From positions 1 to 6,972 of the forward strand of contig JAMWDF010000127.1 of assembly GCA_023818865.1 (NCBI GenBank): a stretch of DNA of 6,972 bases, written 5' to 3'. The notes under the pieces were generated by a model that worked only from the letters and a program-made list of their open reading frames with translations, had not been told where the DNA came from and made no database searches. The position numbers and the translations under genes were made by a program. Shown in pieces: positions 6,622 through 6,972 of the stretch (positions within the stretch are counted from its first letter, which is position 1; every line of letters begins with the position of its first letter). This DNA comes from Candidatus Omnitrophota bacterium. GTDB lineage: Bacteria > Ratteibacteria > UBA8468 > B48-G9 > DSTR01.

Positions 6622-6957
6622 ATGGAAGAAGACCAAAAGAAAAATGGGGAGGAACTACTAACTGCCCGAATTTTAACCCCGGAGAATGCAAAGATTTTCC
6701 GAGGTACTTATAACCTGCTTCATATTTTGGTGAAAGACGAGGGGCTTTACCGGGGGGTATTTGCCGTTCAGGCCTTTCCTGTTTCCCGACCGAGACAGTT
6801 CATTTTCCTTTACTATTACGACTTCCAGGACAGGCAAAGAGAAATTGGGATGATAGAAAACCTTGATTCCTTCCCTCCGGAAAGTCGTTCTCTGGTGCTA
6901 GAATCCTTGGCTAAATACTATTTTGCTTATGAAATTGAGACTATTCATAATATCTGA
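6622..6957 (+). CDS. DUF1854 family protein, partner of the ABC exporter
   Basis: This is a small soluble protein of 111 residues with no signal peptide or membrane segment. The body fits DUF1854: a short strand pair leading to AVQAFPVSRPRQFIFLY (48-64), then EIGMIENLDSFPPESRSLV (74-92), in which the FPxSxPxxF and ExGxIxxLxxxPxxxR patterns are the family hallmarks. A C-terminal helix follows, ending YYFAYEIETI (99-108). Families of this kind are usually encoded beside an ABC exporter with an extended N-terminus, exactly as here. The biochemical role is unknown to me; a regulatory or accessory role for the transporter is the simplest inference. The ATG at 6622 follows AAGGAG (6611-6616) with 5-base spacing, and the Shine-Dalgarno overlaps the exporter stop, so the two are co-transcribed. 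The first about 20 residues are polar and probably disordered. Confidence 0.9.
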   Translation: MEEDQKKNGEELLTARILTPENAKIFRGTYNLLHILVKDEGLYRGVFAVQAFPVSRPRQFIFLYYYDFQDRQREIGMIENLDSFPPESRSLVLESLAKYYFAYEIETIHNI

Positions 6958-6972
6958 TGGGAATACGGCTTG
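6957..6972 (+). CDS. Possible start of a third operon gene, cut by window edge
   Basis: The DUF1854 stop overlaps an ATG by one base (TGATG), a common coupling arrangement. Only five codons (MGIRL) are visible, too few to identify anything. No clear Shine-Dalgarno precedes it, so translation would depend on coupling. It could equally be a chance ATG. Confidence 0.25.

Overview
This is a compact bacterial segment with moderate GC content. It has strong Shine-Dalgarno sites (GGAGG or AAGGAG types), sigma70-like promoters and gaps of 0 to about 160 bases. There are no RNA genes, mobile elements, CRISPR arrays or long repeats. The gene styles (AzgA-type purine permease, single-domain class II aldolase of the LHGASSV type, an ABC exporter paired with a DUF1854 protein) would fit a Bacillota-like or other anaerobic, possibly thermophilic bacterium. 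No marker gene is present, so the taxon is a guess.

Layout: (1) Positions 1-1818, minus strand: a two-gene operon. A 317-residue protein that looks like a galactose-mutarotase-fold member comes first, and its stop overlaps (ATGA) the start of a DUF819-family membrane protein that runs off the left edge. (2) Positions 1819-1918: a short divergent promoter region. (3) Positions 1919-3259, plus strand: an NCS2/AzgA-type purine base permease. (4) Positions 3265-4239, minus strand: a class II fructose-bisphosphate aldolase, convergent with the permease and 5 bases from it. (5) Positions 4240-4400: a second divergent promoter region in which the two -35 elements overlap. (6) Positions 4401-6957, plus strand: an ABC exporter half-transporter with an unusual N-terminus (PH-like domain plus four-cysteine zinc ribbon), followed by a DUF1854 protein. 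A possible third gene of that operon starts at 6957, where the window ends.

The permease and aldolase are routine metabolic genes (purine salvage and glycolysis/gluconeogenesis). The two parts worth a second look are the ABC exporter/DUF1854 pair and the mutarotase-like/DUF819 pair. The first is a conserved association, seen elsewhere in cyanophycin-linked loci, and its transported substrate is not known to me. The second is a translationally coupled enzyme-like protein and putative transporter, also of unknown substrate.
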